64,000 bases of DNA, taken from positions 599,501-663,500 of the forward strand of contig NC_010337.2 in NCBI RefSeq assembly GCF_000019165.1. The letters are read 5' to 3'. The notes beneath the pieces were generated by a model. That model saw only the letters and a program-made list of their open reading frames with translations, made no database searches and was not told the DNA's origin. A program made the translations under genes and the position numbers. This DNA comes from Heliomicrobium modesticaldum Ice1. Lineage in GTDB: Bacteria > Bacillota > Desulfitobacteriia > Heliobacteriales > Heliobacteriaceae. Numbering within the stretch: position 1 is the stretch's first letter; every line of letters begins with the position of its first letter. This document shows positions 27,034 to 36,013 of the stretch, one piece after another.

Positions 27034-27199
27034 TTTATTTTTGTCAAAAATTTCAACCTATCACAGGTAACAACAGATTCGCAACTGCGAAAGTTGAGTT
27101 ATATTAAAAAAATAGTTGTGCGCTCAGATTTAAATATTGATTAAATATACAAGAGGAGAAAAGAAGTAGGGTGGTCACTAACCACCCATACAAAAAAAG

Positions 27200-27730
27200 T
27201 TATTTCAATCCGTCGGATTTGATAATATAGTTTGCTAACTTCAGGTAATCACTTTCAGAAATCTGCTCTGTCTCAATTTTTTGAGCTAACTTTATGGCTT
27301 TCTCTATGTCTGACAAGGACAAATTAACAAACAAATTTACTATTTCTTTAACCATTGATTCTCGTGATGTCCTACTTAAAACTTTAATTCCTAATGTCTG
27401 GCAGTATTTTTTTAATAATTGTATCTCGGGAAGTAATCTTTTTTCAAACAAGTCTTTTTCTATGCCTAGTAAAAGAACATGTTTCTCAGGTTCGGAGACT
27501 CGTAAAGATTCAACTACTGATGAAGGATTATATAGCTTCTTTTTCTGAGCTTTCTTATTTTGACTCTGTAATGAAAGAGCAGTATTCGATTCTTGTAATG
27601 AATGCATTAAATCCAATAAAGGGCTTGGCTTATTAAAGCCCTTTATTACTTGGATTACATCTTGTATTTCGTCATCAGTGTACTTTTCCCTTATTAGCAT
27701 GACCTCTAACAAAAGCTGAAAAGAACTCAT
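27200..27730 (-). CDS. Unrecognised protein encoded after ParA
   Basis: The 176-residue protein is not one I recognise. It is AT-rich in coding, charged, and predicted mostly helical: MSSFQLLLEVMLIREKYTDDEIQDVIQVIK at the N-terminus, a Lys/Gln/Asn-rich linker (about residues 58-70), and a helical C-terminal half with LFVNLSLSDIEKAIKLAQKIE. No HTH or ParB motif is plain. The start overlaps the parA stop by four bases (ATGA type), so it is translated with it. In plasmid-like partition modules the second gene codes for the DNA-binding partner, so a centromere-binding role is possible but not shown. Confidence 0.6.
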   Translation of the reverse strand: MSSFQLLLEVMLIREKYTDDEIQDVIQVIKGFNKPSPLLDLMHSLQESNTALSLQSQNKKAQKKKLYNPSSVVESLRVSEPEKHVLLLGIEKDLFEKRLLPEIQLLKKYCQTLGIKVLSRTSRESMVKEIVNLFVNLSLSDIEKAIKLAQKIETEQISESDYLKLANYIIKSDGLK

Positions 27731-28560
27731 ATTCCTATTCTCTCCAAAAATTCATTTCCAAAGTTAATAAATTCGTCTATTACATATTCCCTGCTATGTT
27801 TAGTGTGAAATATTGGAGTAGTTTCTCTGCAACTTTTCGGGTATGAATCAGAATGTCTTACTTCGTTCTCAAAAACATGCCAACCGTGTTCTTCAGCAAG
27901 AGTAGTCACTTGTTTTCTTGAAAGATTATGTTCTGGTTTAGATTGCGATGCATCAGCATCATTAAAAACAATTCCTGCTATTTCAAAGTGTTGTTGTCCA
28001 TAAGAGGTATTATAATATAATAACGATTTTACTAAAAGGGGCAATCCAATAGCTGCTAAGAATTCAGGTTTAACAGGAATTAGTATGAAATCTGTTGCAT
28101 GGTAAGCAGAAGTAGTTAATATGGATTCTGTTGGTGCGCAATCAATAATAATCAAGTCGTAATCATTTTTCAATGCATCCAAGTACTTTTTTAAGAGATG
28201 ATCTTTACCTGTTGGGTTTTTTAATGTCCAATACAGTTCTAGCCTAGATGGGATTAAGTGTATTAAGCTTCCATCATTCCAAGCATGTAATTTGTAAATA
28301 GCTTCATGTTTTTTCAATACTTTAGCGTTAGGCGTAGAATACTGCTCGAAGATATCATAAACTGTAATACCACCATTTTCAATAAACTCCATATAGGTTT
28401 TTGCTCCCATTAAACAGTGGCTAGAATTTGACTGCGGGTCAAGGTCCACTACCAGAACTTTGAAGTTTCTTTTGTAAGCGGAAAACCAAGCTAATTGAAA
28501 CGCTAAATTAGTTTTTCCTACTCCGCCCTTCATGTTGATCATAGAGACAACAGTTCCCAA
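27727..28560 (-). CDS. ParA-family ATPase
   Basis: The 277-residue protein is a ParA/Soj-type ATPase. The deviant Walker A is INMKGGVGKTNLAFQLAW (about residue 8). The switch motif is VVDLDPQSNSS, and Walker B is LIIIDCAPTES. It lacks an N-terminal HTH, so it is of the small type. Codon use is AT-rich and unlike the G+C-rich core genes, which suggests transfer. With its downstream partner it could be a plasmid or integrated-element partition system. IS remnants flank both sides, so the rest of the element may have been lost. Confidence 0.85.
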   Translation of the reverse strand: MGTVVSMINMKGGVGKTNLAFQLAWFSAYKRNFKVLVVDLDPQSNSSHCLMGAKTYMEFIENGGITVYDIFEQYSTPNAKVLKKHEAIYKLHAWNDGSLIHLIPSRLELYWTLKNPTGKDHLLKKYLDALKNDYDLIIIDCAPTESILTTSAYHATDFILIPVKPEFLAAIGLPLLVKSLLYYNTSYGQQHFEIAGIVFNDADASQSKPEHNLSRKQVTTLAEEHGWHVFENEVRHSDSYPKSCRETTPIFHTKHSREYVIDEFINFGNEFLERIGI

Positions 28561-28716
28561 CAGAGTATCCCCCTTTTTTCTGGTTTTAATAAGCTTTTCG
28601 ACAAATTCTTACGTACTCCTGCACTATATTTCATTTCTTAGATTATTTAACCAGTAGGACATTAATAATCGGTCCATGTATCGTCATTACTTGAATCTAC
28701 CTTACTAAATAAATAC

Positions 28717-28789
28717 CAGAACCTACGCAATCGAAATAGCACCAAGCAAATGGGCGACCTCTTACGGTTAACCGATTTAAGGGCGATAC
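28717..28789 (+). mobile_element. Left-end relic of the IS4-like element
   Basis: The sequence from CAGAACCTACGCAATCG to GGCGATAC matches the left end of the element at 1151 over about 73 bases with few differences. It stops at the 61-base inverted repeat. The nine bases outside (AATAAATAC) do not match the bases outside the right-end relic at 36326 (TTGGACAAC), so the two relics need not come from one insertion. Confidence 0.8.
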
Positions 28790-28846
28790 ATGAGTGATCG
28801 GTTAACCACTAATTTCCACAAGCGCGGTTTGACCAATAACAACTAT
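28786..28846 (+). repeat. 61-bp perfect inverted repeat, left arm
   Basis: Identical, in reverse complement, to 35953-36013. It begins ATACATGAGTGATCGG and ends CAATAACAACTAT. Both arms face the IS4-like relics on the outside. The inner side here runs straight into the IS3 end; on the right arm it runs into the end of a transposase relic. It is probably the terminal part of that lost IS. Confidence 0.9.
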
Positions 28847-28923
28847 CTATCAAGCCCCCTAATTGAATTTGAGCAAAGACCCCCTAGTGGGCTACAATGA
28901 GAACACATGGAGGGGTCAAGAAT

Positions 28924-29250
28924 ATGAGACGAAATCGATACCCAAAAGAACTGAAGGAACAGCTGATCCAAGAAGCCATGGAAGTGGGAAATGCAACACA
29001 AGTGGCCCGCCGACATGGGATCGATCCGAAACGGCTGTATTACTGGATTCGAGAATCACAGCACAAGGGCTTCCAAGAAGCACCGGCGGACGCAAAACAA
29101 ATTGCTCCGTATGTGCCGTCCGCACAAGAATTTAAGCGATTGGAATCCGAAAACATAGCACTGAAAAAGCTACTCGGCGAAAAGACATTAGAAATCCAAA
29201 TATTGCAAGATTTAATAAAAAAGAAGAACCCGAGCTATCGGAAAAATTAG
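28924..29250 (+). CDS. IS3 orfA (HTH protein), copy A
   Basis: The 108-residue first protein of IS3-type elements has an N-terminal HTH (RYPKELKEQLIQEAM, ATQVARRHGIDPKRLYYWIRE) and a C-terminal leucine-zipper-like part. I start at the ATG at 28924 because GGAGGGG lies before it. Near the end there is a slippery heptamer A-AAA-AAG at 29217-29223 in the right frame for -1 frameshifting into orfB, which is how IS3 elements make the fused transposase. It differs from copy B by few residues (one is Val for Ala in MEVGNAT). Confidence 0.88.
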   Translation: MRRNRYPKELKEQLIQEAMEVGNATQVARRHGIDPKRLYYWIRESQHKGFQEAPADAKQIAPYVPSAQEFKRLESENIALKKLLGEKTLEIQILQDLIKKKNPSYRKN

Positions 29251-29463
29251 AAGTTGCCGATGAATGGGTAGCTCGGGAGGAAGCCAGCACTGCCTTTATC
29301 TTGCGTGTCATCGGCATTCACGAAGCCACCTACTACGCTCGGCGCCAACGTCTACAGAGAGAACCGAAAGAGCGCGCATACAATGGCGGACGGCCGCAAC
29401 CAGGGTATTCATGGACACAAGACGGAAAGCGAATCAGCGATGAACAAATTAAGGAATACCTAA
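29223..29463 (+). pseudogene. IS3 orfB, 5' end only (copy A)
   Basis: In the -1 frame after the slippery site the sequence reads EEPELSEKLEVADEWVAREE and continues to ISDEQIKEYL, as in the complete orfB at 32414. The catalytic core is absent because IS1182 begins at 29464. It cannot make a working transposase. Confidence 0.85.
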
Positions 29464-31377
29464 GAGGCCGTCTAGAAAATAAGCAAATTCCTAGCCAGCC
29501 CTTGCAAAAGCATGATTTTTTAATACAAACAGCAAAAAACCAGAGTCTTTTTATCGGTCTCACCAGCCCTTTTTGAGGATTTTCCTCAAAAAGGGCAGAT
29601 CTCCCCCTTGCACCTTATGCGGCTTTTTTGAAAGCAACACCGCGTAAGGCGCTCACCTCCAACACCATGGTTGCATTCTTATCATTTCGTAGACGGTTGA
29701 GTTTTTGAAAGTTCGCCGCTAACGCGCTGAGCCGGGCGGCATAAGCCAGATTTCGTTTTCCGATACGGCGAACCCGGCGCAGTCCGTAACGGTTGACCAG
29801 TTCATTTTGCTTGGCTTCGATGCGGCTGCGAAGACGCATCTGTTCCTTATAGATTTTCGTTTGGGAGTGCTTTGCCGCCTCGAGCATGACACCATAGGCG
29901 TTGTGAATAAAAATCGTGCGCCGATGTTTCTTTTCTTTAAAACAGGTCGTGTAACGAGGGCAGTGCTTGCAATCATGGTCCTTGGCGCGAAGCACGAAGT
30001 TCTTCCCATCTGCCACTTCCGAATAGGTGGTGATGACTTTTCCTCTCGGGCAGATCAGTTGTGTTTGGTCTTCGGAAACTTGAAATCCCTCGCCCGCGAG
30101 GATATCACATTTTGTCTTTGGTGAAAGTGGCGCCACTACGTCAATGCCTTTTTCCTTGAGGGTGACACGGTCATCGCCCGCACCATAGTGGGTATCTCCA
30201 ATGATCGTCGGGTTTTCTACACAATCGGTGGGAAGCTGATCCGCTAACGGCACCAGACTGGAGCCGTCATAGTCGTTGGCTTTCATGGCCTCGGCGGCGG
30301 CGATAAATCCGGAATTTCCGACTTCGACGATGGCCATCTTATACCCGCGCCATTTCGTCTTGCCCTTACAACCGAAACGGGCTTCGCTGTCTACAGCCGA
30401 AACTATCATATCTTTGACAGAACCGCCGGGGGCTATCTCAAGAGTTCCATCATCTTTCCGAATGATTCGTTCACGGAGGATACGGCAAAGCAAAAGGGCG
30501 TAATGAATGACATCGGGCTTCTTCTTCCACGAAGCCTCCGATGACTCCACGTAGGCCAGCAGTTCGTCAGCCTCGCTGACCACTTCAACAAGCCGTTCCA
30601 TTTTGGCCTTATCGTCCAGGTTATGCTCTTTCACTTCCGTCACTGTTTCCAGGTAACGTACCGCCCGAGGGGCATGGGGGATTGCATGCCATGGAACACT
30701 GTATTGCTTCGCCAAAAGACGCACCAACAGGCGCATGGCTTGGCGGATCAGTTCGATGGTCGTGGGGGCACTGATGGGAGCTATGACATGGGTCGTGTCC
30801 GTTATCCAAGGTTCTTTCCCTGTCAAAACGCCCAGGTAGTACATCAACCGGATAAAGCGATCGAGATAGACCTTATCAAGTTCCTTTTGGATGATCCGTT
30901 GCCGGTGGACGCCAAAATTGGCGTGATCAATGCCCGGTTCATCGAGGGCCATTCCTAACGCAAACTTGACCTCGATGTTCACACGTGTCTGTGCTTCCAT
31001 CCCCCGGTCTGTTTCGCCCAGCATTTCCTGTAACATGCAGGCCATCGTCATCTGCCGGGCCGCATGACTGGGACGTCCGTTGTCAAGGCAATAGAGACCT
31101 GTAAAATCCTCCGGTTGTATTAATAGGGGCGCCAATTCACGAAACAGGCGAAAGACGGAATCGGCAGGCACAAGTTGGTCCCAGAGGGCTGCAAAGTCGT
31201 AAAAGCTAACTTGGGGGTCCACATCGAATCGAAACAAGGTACATCGCCTCGCTATAAACAGTCTTTGTACCTATATCCTTCGACGCGAAGAGTCAAATTC
31301 CCTTTAAATTCCACCAATTTCCATATAAAAACGTCTTGCTTTTTGCCCTCTCTTGAGGGGGGTTTTTAGACAGACTC
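29464..31377 (-). mobile_element. IS1182-type insertion sequence (copy A)
   Basis: Complete 1914-base element from GAGGCCGTCTAG (29464) to TAGACAGACTC (31377). The flanking five bases are CCTAA on the left and CTTGA on the right, so there is no target duplication, unlike the copies at 33905 and 59207. The left flank is IS3 and the right flank is a different transposase relic. It is therefore probably a recombination product of two insertions. Confidence 0.92.
29615..31237 (-). CDS. IS1182-family transposase (copy A)
   Basis: The 540-residue transposase has an N-terminal DUF772-type domain (FRLFRELAPLLIQPEDFTGL, HAARQMTMACMLQEMLGETD) and a DDE core with ITDTTHVIAPIS, VSAVDSEARFG and a zinc-like CKHCPRYTTC. 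It starts at TTG with GAGGCG before it. It is intact and nearly identical to copies at 34056 and 59347; one difference is RIIQKE here for RLIQKE there. High identity between copies means recent spread. Confidence 0.95.
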   Translation of the reverse strand: MFRFDVDPQVSFYDFAALWDQLVPADSVFRLFRELAPLLIQPEDFTGLYCLDNGRPSHAARQMTMACMLQEMLGETDRGMEAQTRVNIEVKFALGMALDEPGIDHANFGVHRQRIIQKELDKVYLDRFIRLMYYLGVLTGKEPWITDTTHVIAPISAPTTIELIRQAMRLLVRLLAKQYSVPWHAIPHAPRAVRYLETVTEVKEHNLDDKAKMERLVEVVSEADELLAYVESSEASWKKKPDVIHYALLLCRILRERIIRKDDGTLEIAPGGSVKDMIVSAVDSEARFGCKGKTKWRGYKMAIVEVGNSGFIAAAEAMKANDYDGSSLVPLADQLPTDCVENPTIIGDTHYGAGDDRVTLKEKGIDVVAPLSPKTKCDILAGEGFQVSEDQTQLICPRGKVITTYSEVADGKNFVLRAKDHDCKHCPRYTTCFKEKKHRRTIFIHNAYGVMLEAAKHSQTKIYKEQMRLRSRIEAKQNELVNRYGLRRVRRIGKRNLAYAARLSALAANFQKLNRLRNDKNATMVLEVSALRGVAFKKAA

Positions 31378-32166
31378 CTTGAGTTCATTAAACATATGAA
31401 AGACTACACCGACGAAGAGATCCTGGAACAGTTCCACTTCAACTTTCAGGTTATGTATGCCCTCGGCATCCGCAACCTAGGCGAAGTGTACCTTGCTGAG
31501 CGCACCCTCTACGAATTCCGGCGCCGCCTGTATGAGTACACCATTGGACATCCTGAGCAGGAAGATCTCATCTTTCATCAGTTTCGAAAGCTGACGGAAC
31601 ATTTCATGGCTATTGCGGGAATAGGAAGCCGAGAACAGCGTATGGATTCGACGCAGGTTCAGACCAACATCAAGCTCGCGGGTCGTCTTTCCCTTGCCTT
31701 CGATATCGTTGAGAAAGCCGTGCGCGAATGTACATCGGCACATTTGCCAGCAGCACTGAAACCTTTTGCCGAACCTGGCTTCCGGAATCAATTCCTCTAT
31801 CGCTGCAAGACCAAAGAGACGCTTGGACGCATCCAAGAACTGCTGAACCAGTGCGTCCTGCTATTGGACATTGCCAAGGCGCACCCGGAAAGCCTACAGA
31901 AGGAAACGGTTGCTTTGCTCCAACGCTTTCTTCAAGAGCAGGCCACATACCCTGCCGAAAAGAAGCAGTGGATCGCCAAAGCCAACAAGGACATCGCGGC
32001 AGACTCTATCCAGTCGGCCCACGACCCCGATGTGACCTATCGGAAAAAAGGCCGTCAAGGCCATGTTGGTCTCGTGGCGAACGTAACAGAAACATGCGCG
32101 AACGAAAACCCGGTTCAGATGATCACACACTATCAGGTGGAAAAAAATAGCGGTTCAACCCCCTAA
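31378..32166 (+). pseudogene. Fragment of a second IS1182/IS5-type transposase
   Basis: The frame is open from the IS1182 boundary and includes MKDYTDEEILEQFHFNFQVM, the DUF772-type N-terminal part, and a first catalytic Asp in QRMDSTQVQTNIK. The reading ends at QVEKNSGSTP soon after HVGLVANVTETC, well before a full DDE core. Both ends are missing: the left is cut by IS1182 copy A and the right passes into unrelated sequence. It is a dead remnant of another transposon, not related in detail to the 540-residue transposase. Confidence 0.8.
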
Positions 32167-32205
32167 TTCTAGAGCGTAAACCCCTTATTCGCTGTTTTTC
32201 GTAGA

Positions 32206-32385
32206 GTCTCACAAAATTGACGATTGCGCTGATTCGGGGGGTGCCGTCACCGCCTCTTACAGGGTCCTATACAGACCAACGTCTATCAAGGGCAAGGGCT
32301 TCGCCACGCCTTCGGCGTCCCTTGACAGACGTCGGCCTGTAGGGAACGTCAATTAGGCGGTCGACGTCGGGCTTTGCGCTTTAGC
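32206..32385 (-). mobile_element. Relic of the right end of a DUF6431/ExeA-type transposon
   Basis: Read on the minus strand this matches the sequence after the ExeA-type gene at 26540-26730: CCGACGTC, ACCGCCTAAT, the long stem-loop (32266-32344) and AGGCGGTGACGGC. It is clearly diverged. No transposase gene of this type remains beside it; IS3 copy B begins at 32394. Confidence 0.7.
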
Positions 32386-32413
32386 CTGCCTGGTCTATAG
32401 TGCGGCACCTATG

Positions 32414-33298
32414 CTACAGTGTGACAATAAAAGCGGGTACGTTCCCATCCGCCAGCTGTCGACAAAACTCCGCAGGGGGCATATTGTAGAGGCTGCCGTG
32501 GATTCGCCTCTGGTTATAAAAGTCAATGTATTCTCCAACCACTTGGTAGGCGTCTTGGTAGGATTCAAAGGTATGCTTGATGTAGCACTCGCGTTCCAGA
32601 TTTGCATGAAACGATTCGATATGGGCGTTTTTGTTCGGCGTCTTTGGGGGAATTCGTTCGTGTTCAACCTGGTATTGTTCGCACGTTTCCTCAAACACAC
32701 GGCTGATAAACTGCGATCCATTGTCGGTTCGCACAATTGGCTTCTTTTCTTTTTCAAAGCAGTTTCGTTTCCACAACGCCCGTTTCAGCGTATTGGCTGC
32801 GTCAGCACCTTCACAATTTAACCCGATGTGGTAATCTACAATAGAGCGATCATAGACATCGATGAGCGACATGAGATAGAAGAAGCGATCTTCACCGGCG
32901 ATGTAGCCGTATTTGATGTCCATCTCCCAGAGTTCGTTGGAGGCGGTAATGGTTCGGTTGCGCGCCATCCGGCGCGGATGTTTGGCCTTGATCTGGCGTT
33001 GTGGCGATAGGATGTCTAACTCTTTGCATAGTCGATAGGTTTTTTTATGGTTGATGATCAACTGATGCTGTTTATGAAGGCAGATTCCCAGCTTTCGATA
33101 TCCGTAGATGCTTTCTTCGCCAGCGATGAGTTCTATCAGGTATTCCTTAATTTGTTCATCGCTGATTCGCTTTCCGTCTTGTGTCCATGAATACCCTGGT
33201 TGCGGCCGTCCGCCATTGTTTGTGCGCTCTTTCGGTTCTCTCTGTAGACGTTGGCGCCGAGCGTAGTAGGTGGCTTCGTGAATGCCGATGACACGCAA
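32414..33298 (-). CDS. IS3 orfB integrase core, copy B
   Basis: The catalytic half of the IS3 transposase. The DDE residues are in ELWEMDIKYGYIAGE, PIVRTDNGSQF and KNAHIESFHANLERECY, followed by the usual NQRRIHGSLYNMPPAEF. The frame is open upstream of the first ATG (33298) back to the slippery A-AAA-AAG at the end of orfA, so the real product is the OrfAB fusion made by -1 frameshifting. All parts are intact, so this copy may be active and could move the truncated copy A end in trans. Confidence 0.92.
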   Translation of the reverse strand: MRVIGIHEATYYARRQRLQREPKERTNNGGRPQPGYSWTQDGKRISDEQIKEYLIELIAGEESIYGYRKLGICLHKQHQLIINHKKTYRLCKELDILSPQRQIKAKHPRRMARNRTITASNELWEMDIKYGYIAGEDRFFYLMSLIDVYDRSIVDYHIGLNCEGADAANTLKRALWKRNCFEKEKKPIVRTDNGSQFISRVFEETCEQYQVEHERIPPKTPNKNAHIESFHANLERECYIKHTFESYQDAYQVVGEYIDFYNQRRIHGSLYNMPPAEFCRQLADGNVPAFIVTL

Positions 33299-33348
33299 GA
33301 TAAAGGCAGTGCTGGCTTCCTCCCGAGCTACCCATTCATCGGCAACTT

Positions 33349-33675
33349 CTAATTTTTCCGATAGCTCGGGTTCTTCTTTTTTATTAAATCTTGCAATATT
33401 TGGATTTCTAATGTCTTTTCGCCGAGTAGCTTTTTCAGTGCTATGTTTTCGGATTCCAATCGCTTAAATTCTTGTGCGGACGGCACATACGGAGCAATTT
33501 GTTTTGCGTCCGCCGGTGCTTCTTGGAAGCCCTTGTGCTGCGATTCTCGAATCCAGTAATACAGCCGTTTCGGATCGATCCCATGTCGGCGGGCCACTTG
33601 TGTTGCATTTCCCGCTTCCATGGCTTCTTGGATCAACTGTTCCTTCAGTTCTTTTGGGTATCGATTTCGTCTCAT
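33349..33675 (-). CDS. IS3 orfA (HTH protein), copy B
   Basis: 108 residues, nearly identical to copy A at 28924-29250, with the HTH at ATQVARRHGIDPKRLYYW. The start is the ATG at 33675 after GGAGGGG. It is the first part of the OrfAB transposase and alone acts as a DNA-binding regulator in IS3 relatives. Confidence 0.9.
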   Translation of the reverse strand: MRRNRYPKELKEQLIQEAMEAGNATQVARRHGIDPKRLYYWIRESQHKGFQEAPADAKQIAPYVPSAQEFKRLESENIALKKLLGEKTLEIQILQDLIKKKNPSYRKN

Positions 33676-33904
33676 ATTCTTGACCCCTCCATGTGTTCTC
33701 ATTGTAGCCCACTAGGGGGTCTTTGCTCAAATTCAATTAGGGGGCTTGATAGACAGCATTGCTGACCCTGATTGTAAGCCGACGGATCCTCGGACTGCTT
33801 CGCGAACAGTTCCCAGAACATGCTCACCGGATGAAACCGCTACGCTGGGCACGGGTGTTTACCGTTATCGCTGATGATATTCTACGCAATGTTCTGATCT
33901 ACCA

Positions 33905-35817
33905 GAGGCCGTCTAGAAAATAAGCAAATTCCTAGCCAGCCCTTGCAAAAGCATGATTTTTTAATACAAACAGCAAAAAACTAGAGTCTTTTTATCGGTC
34001 TCACCAGCCCTTTTTGAGGATTTTCCTCAAAAAGGGCAGATCTCCCCCTTGCACCTTATGCGGCTTTTTTGAAAGCAACACCGCGTAAGGCGCTCACCTC
34101 CAACACCATGGTTGCATTCTTATCATTTCGTAGACGGTTGAGTTTTTGAAAGTTCGCCGCTAACGCGCTGAGCCGGGCGGCATAAGCCAGATTTCGTTTT
34201 CCGATACGGCGAACCCGGCGCAGTCCGTAACGGTTGACCAGTTCATTTTGCTTGGCTTCGATGCGGCTGCGAAGACGCATCTGTTCCTTATAGATTTTCG
34301 TTTGGGAGTGCTTTGCCGCCTCGAGCATGACACCATAGGCGTTGTGAATAAAAATCGTGCGCCGATGTTTCTTTTCTTTAAAACAGGTCGTGTAACGAGG
34401 GCAGTGCTTGCAATCATGGTCCTTGGCGCGAAGCACGAAGTTCTTCCCATCTGCCACTTCCGAATAGGTGGTGATGACTTTTCCTCTCGGGCAGATCAGT
34501 TGTGTTTGGTCTTCGGAAACTTGAAATCCCTCGCCCGCGAGGATATCACATTTTGTCTTTGGTGAAAGTGGCGCCACTACGTCAATGCCTTTTTCCTTGA
34601 GGGTGACACGGTCATCGCCCGCACCATAGTGGGTATCTCCAATGATCGTCGGGTTTTCTACACAATCGGTGGGAAGCTGATCCGCTAACGGCACCAGACT
34701 GGAGCCGTCATAGTCGTTGGCTTTCATGGCCTCGGCGGCGGCGATAAATCCGGAATTTCCGACTTCGACGATGGCCATCTTATACCCGCGCCATTTCGTC
34801 TTGCCCTTACAACCGAAACGGGCTTCGCTGTCTACAGCCGAAACTATCATATCTTTGACAGAACCGCCGGGGGCTATCTCAAGAGTTCCATCATCTTTCC
34901 GAATGATTCGTTCACGGAGGATACGGCAAAGCAAAAGGGCGTAATGAATGACATCGGGCTTCTTCTTCCACGAAGCCTCCGATGACTCCACGTAGGCCAG
35001 CAGTTCGTCAGCCTCGCTGACCACTTCAACAAGCCGTTCCATTTTGGCCTTATCGTCCAGGTTATGCTCTTTCACTTCCGTCACTGTTTCCAGGTAACGT
35101 ACCGCCCGAGGGGCATGGGGGATTGCATGCCATGGAACACTGTATTGCTTCGCCAAAAGACGCACCAACAGGCGCATGGCTTGGCGGATCAGTTCGATGG
35201 TCGTGGGGGCACTGATGGGAGCTATGACATGGGTCGTGTCCGTTATCCAAGGTTCTTTCCCTGTCAAAACGCCCAGGTAGTACATCAACCGGATAAAGCG
35301 ATCGAGATAGACCTTATCAAGTTCCTTTTGGATGAGCCGTTGCCGGTGGACGCCAAAATTGGCGTGATCAATGCCCGGTTCATCGAGGGCCATTCCTAAC
35401 GCAAACTTGACCTCGATGTTCACACGTGTCTGTGCTTCCATCCCCCGGTCTGTTTCGCCCAGCATTTCCTGTAACATGCAGGCCATCGTCATCTGCCGGG
35501 CCGCATGACTGGGACGTCCGTTGTCAAGGCAATAGAGACCTGTAAAATCCTCCGGTTGTATTAATAGGGGCGCCAATTCACGAAACAGGCGAAAGACGGA
35601 ATCGGCAGGCACAAGTTGGTCCCAGAGGGCTGCAAAGTCGTAAAAGCTAACTTGGGGGTCCACATCGAATCGAAACAAGGTACATCGCCTCGCTATAAAC
35701 AGTCTTTGTACCTATATCCTTCGACGCGAAGAGTCAAATTCCCTTTAAATTCCACCAATTTCCATATAAAAACGTCTTGCTTTTTGCCCTCTCTTGAGGG
35801 GGTTTTTAGACAGACTC
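33905..35817 (-). mobile_element. IS1182-type insertion sequence (copy B), 5-bp target duplication
   Basis: Complete 1913-base element from GAGGCCGTCTAG to TAGACAGACTC. TACCA is repeated on both sides (33900-33904 and 35818-35822). Removing the element and one TACCA restores the reading frame of the transposase relic. Confidence 0.95.
34056..35678 (-). CDS. IS1182-family transposase (copy B)
   Basis: 540 residues, intact, same product as the copy at 59347 (RLIQKE form). The key parts are the DUF772-type N-terminus, ITDTTHVIAP, VDSEARFG and CKHCPRYTTC. TTG start. Flanked by a true target duplication, so this copy arrived by transposition. Confidence 0.95.
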   Translation of the reverse strand: MFRFDVDPQVSFYDFAALWDQLVPADSVFRLFRELAPLLIQPEDFTGLYCLDNGRPSHAARQMTMACMLQEMLGETDRGMEAQTRVNIEVKFALGMALDEPGIDHANFGVHRQRLIQKELDKVYLDRFIRLMYYLGVLTGKEPWITDTTHVIAPISAPTTIELIRQAMRLLVRLLAKQYSVPWHAIPHAPRAVRYLETVTEVKEHNLDDKAKMERLVEVVSEADELLAYVESSEASWKKKPDVIHYALLLCRILRERIIRKDDGTLEIAPGGSVKDMIVSAVDSEARFGCKGKTKWRGYKMAIVEVGNSGFIAAAEAMKANDYDGSSLVPLADQLPTDCVENPTIIGDTHYGAGDDRVTLKEKGIDVVAPLSPKTKCDILAGEGFQVSEDQTQLICPRGKVITTYSEVADGKNFVLRAKDHDCKHCPRYTTCFKEKKHRRTIFIHNAYGVMLEAAKHSQTKIYKEQMRLRSRIEAKQNELVNRYGLRRVRRIGKRNLAYAARLSALAANFQKLNRLRNDKNATMVLEVSALRGVAFKKAA

Positions 35818-35952
35818 TACCAAGGCATTCATCCTAAGGGATACAATCTTCTATTGGGTATCTTTGTTGCGGAAGCGATTGACCCGAATGTTTTGCGAAA
35901 AGAGAACTTTCGAGCGTTGATTACATCATTTGCAAAAGGATATTAGCATTGC

Positions 35953-36013
35953 ATAGTTGTTATTGGTCAAACCGCGCTTGTGGAAATTAGTGGTTAACCG
36001 ATCACTCATGTAT
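35953..36013 (-). repeat. 61-bp perfect inverted repeat, right arm
   Basis: Exact reverse complement of 28786-28846. The pair encloses 7.1 kb made almost wholly of insertion sequences and relics. Confidence 0.9.

Larger units (their letters stand above)
28844..29463 (+). mobile_element. IS3-family element, truncated copy A
   Basis: The left end TCTATCAAGCCCCC and orfA are whole, but orfB stops after IKEYL at 29463, where an IS1182 element begins. The missing right part of IS3 is not found on the other side of that IS1182, so a deletion or recombination has happened as well. Confidence 0.85.
32394..33752 (-). mobile_element. IS3-family element, complete copy B
   Basis: Both ends are visible as imperfect inverted repeats, TCTATAGTGCGGCACC at 32394 and TCTATCAAGCCCCC at 33752 on the other strand. 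It holds orfA and orfB joined by a frameshift site. The right end abuts a transposase relic. No clear target duplication is seen, so exact ends are uncertain by a few bases. Confidence 0.85.
33753..35946 (+). pseudogene. C-terminal relic of a transposase, split by IS1182 copy B
   Basis: Joining 33753-33904 with 35823-35946 across one target copy gives an open frame: TALLTLIVSRRILGLLREQF, then MKPLRWARVFTVIADDI and, after the junction, QGIHPKGYNLLLGIFVAEAI to the stop TAG at 35944. The pattern of a hydrophobic LTLIVSR block followed by RWARVF resembles C-termini of IS4-type transposases; this is a judgement from pattern. The N-terminal part is missing, cut by IS3 copy B. The 61-base inverted repeat right after the stop may be its terminal repeat. 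Confidence 0.6.
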
